Source: Bacteroidota bacterium (GTDB lineage: Bacteria; Bacteroidota; Bacteroidia; Bacteroidales; F082). From it: 32,129 bases of DNA. The position numbers and the translations under genes are program-made. The stretch's first letter is position 1. Each line of letters starts with the position of its first letter. Below are positions 32,124 to 32,129 of this stretch, piece by piece. The notes below the pieces were generated by a model. That model made no database searches. It had not been told where the DNA came from and saw only the letters and a list, made by a program, of their open reading frames with translations. The stretch is taken from positions 1 through 32,129 of the forward strand of contig CANNKD010000013.1 in assembly GCA_947505205.1 (NCBI GenBank). The letters are read 5' to 3'.

Positions 32124-32129
32124 TTAATA

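Overview
This window looks like the chromosome of an aerobic or facultatively aerobic member of the Bacteroidota. The AT-rich DNA carries Bacteroidota-type promoters (a -7 box of the TAnnTTTG type, three times exactly TACTTTTG). It has a secreted protein with a type IX secretion (T9SS) tail, an alternative complex III operon and a fused CcoNO cbb3 oxidase subunit. I cannot name the genus from the sequence alone. No tRNA, rRNA, CRISPR array, insertion sequence or prophage gene was seen.

Bases 1-7270 are a mixed housekeeping stretch. On the plus strand are the 3' part of prfA, then pyrF and a small orphan lipoprotein. On the minus strand, convergent with these, are a seven-bladed propeller-like T9SS cargo protein, ilvE, a DUF554 membrane protein and a METTL25/RRNAD1-like methyltransferase. 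Between ilvE and the cargo gene lies an in-frame remnant of a second T9SS tail. Its stop codon overlaps the start of the cargo gene, and the ilvE terminator is folded into it.

Bases 7271-11240 are plus strand. htpG is preceded by a sigma-54-like -24/-12 element and followed by a terminator. A lemA-TPM-TPM operon follows and ends at a strong terminator.

Bases 11241-32129 form one codirectional respiratory region. A tandem Bacteroidota promoter drives actA-B-C-D-F-E, the quinol:cytochrome c oxidoreductase called alternative complex III, and this block ends at a terminator. Next come an FKBP/SlyD-like isomerase and a CcoI-type copper P-type ATPase, then ccoS, ccoNO, ccoQ and ccoP (cbb3 oxidase) under their own promoter. 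A 17-bp-stem terminator separates these from ccoG, ccoH and a TauE/SafE-like copper-handling membrane protein. A third unit holds a monoheme lipoprotein cytochrome c and a DUF4920 lipoprotein. A fourth unit, with two inverted repeats in its promoter/leader, holds a SCO-type copper chaperone and an A2-type cytochrome oxidase subunit I. Subunit II is not in the window.

Together these genes could form a branched aerobic chain. Menaquinol would be oxidised by alternative complex III, electrons would pass to lipoprotein cytochromes c, and oxygen would be reduced by a high-affinity cbb3 or an aa3/caa3-type oxidase. The copper and folding helpers lie between the modules. Gene families are mostly clear from motifs. 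Promoters, operators and the new couplings suggested in the findings are inference.
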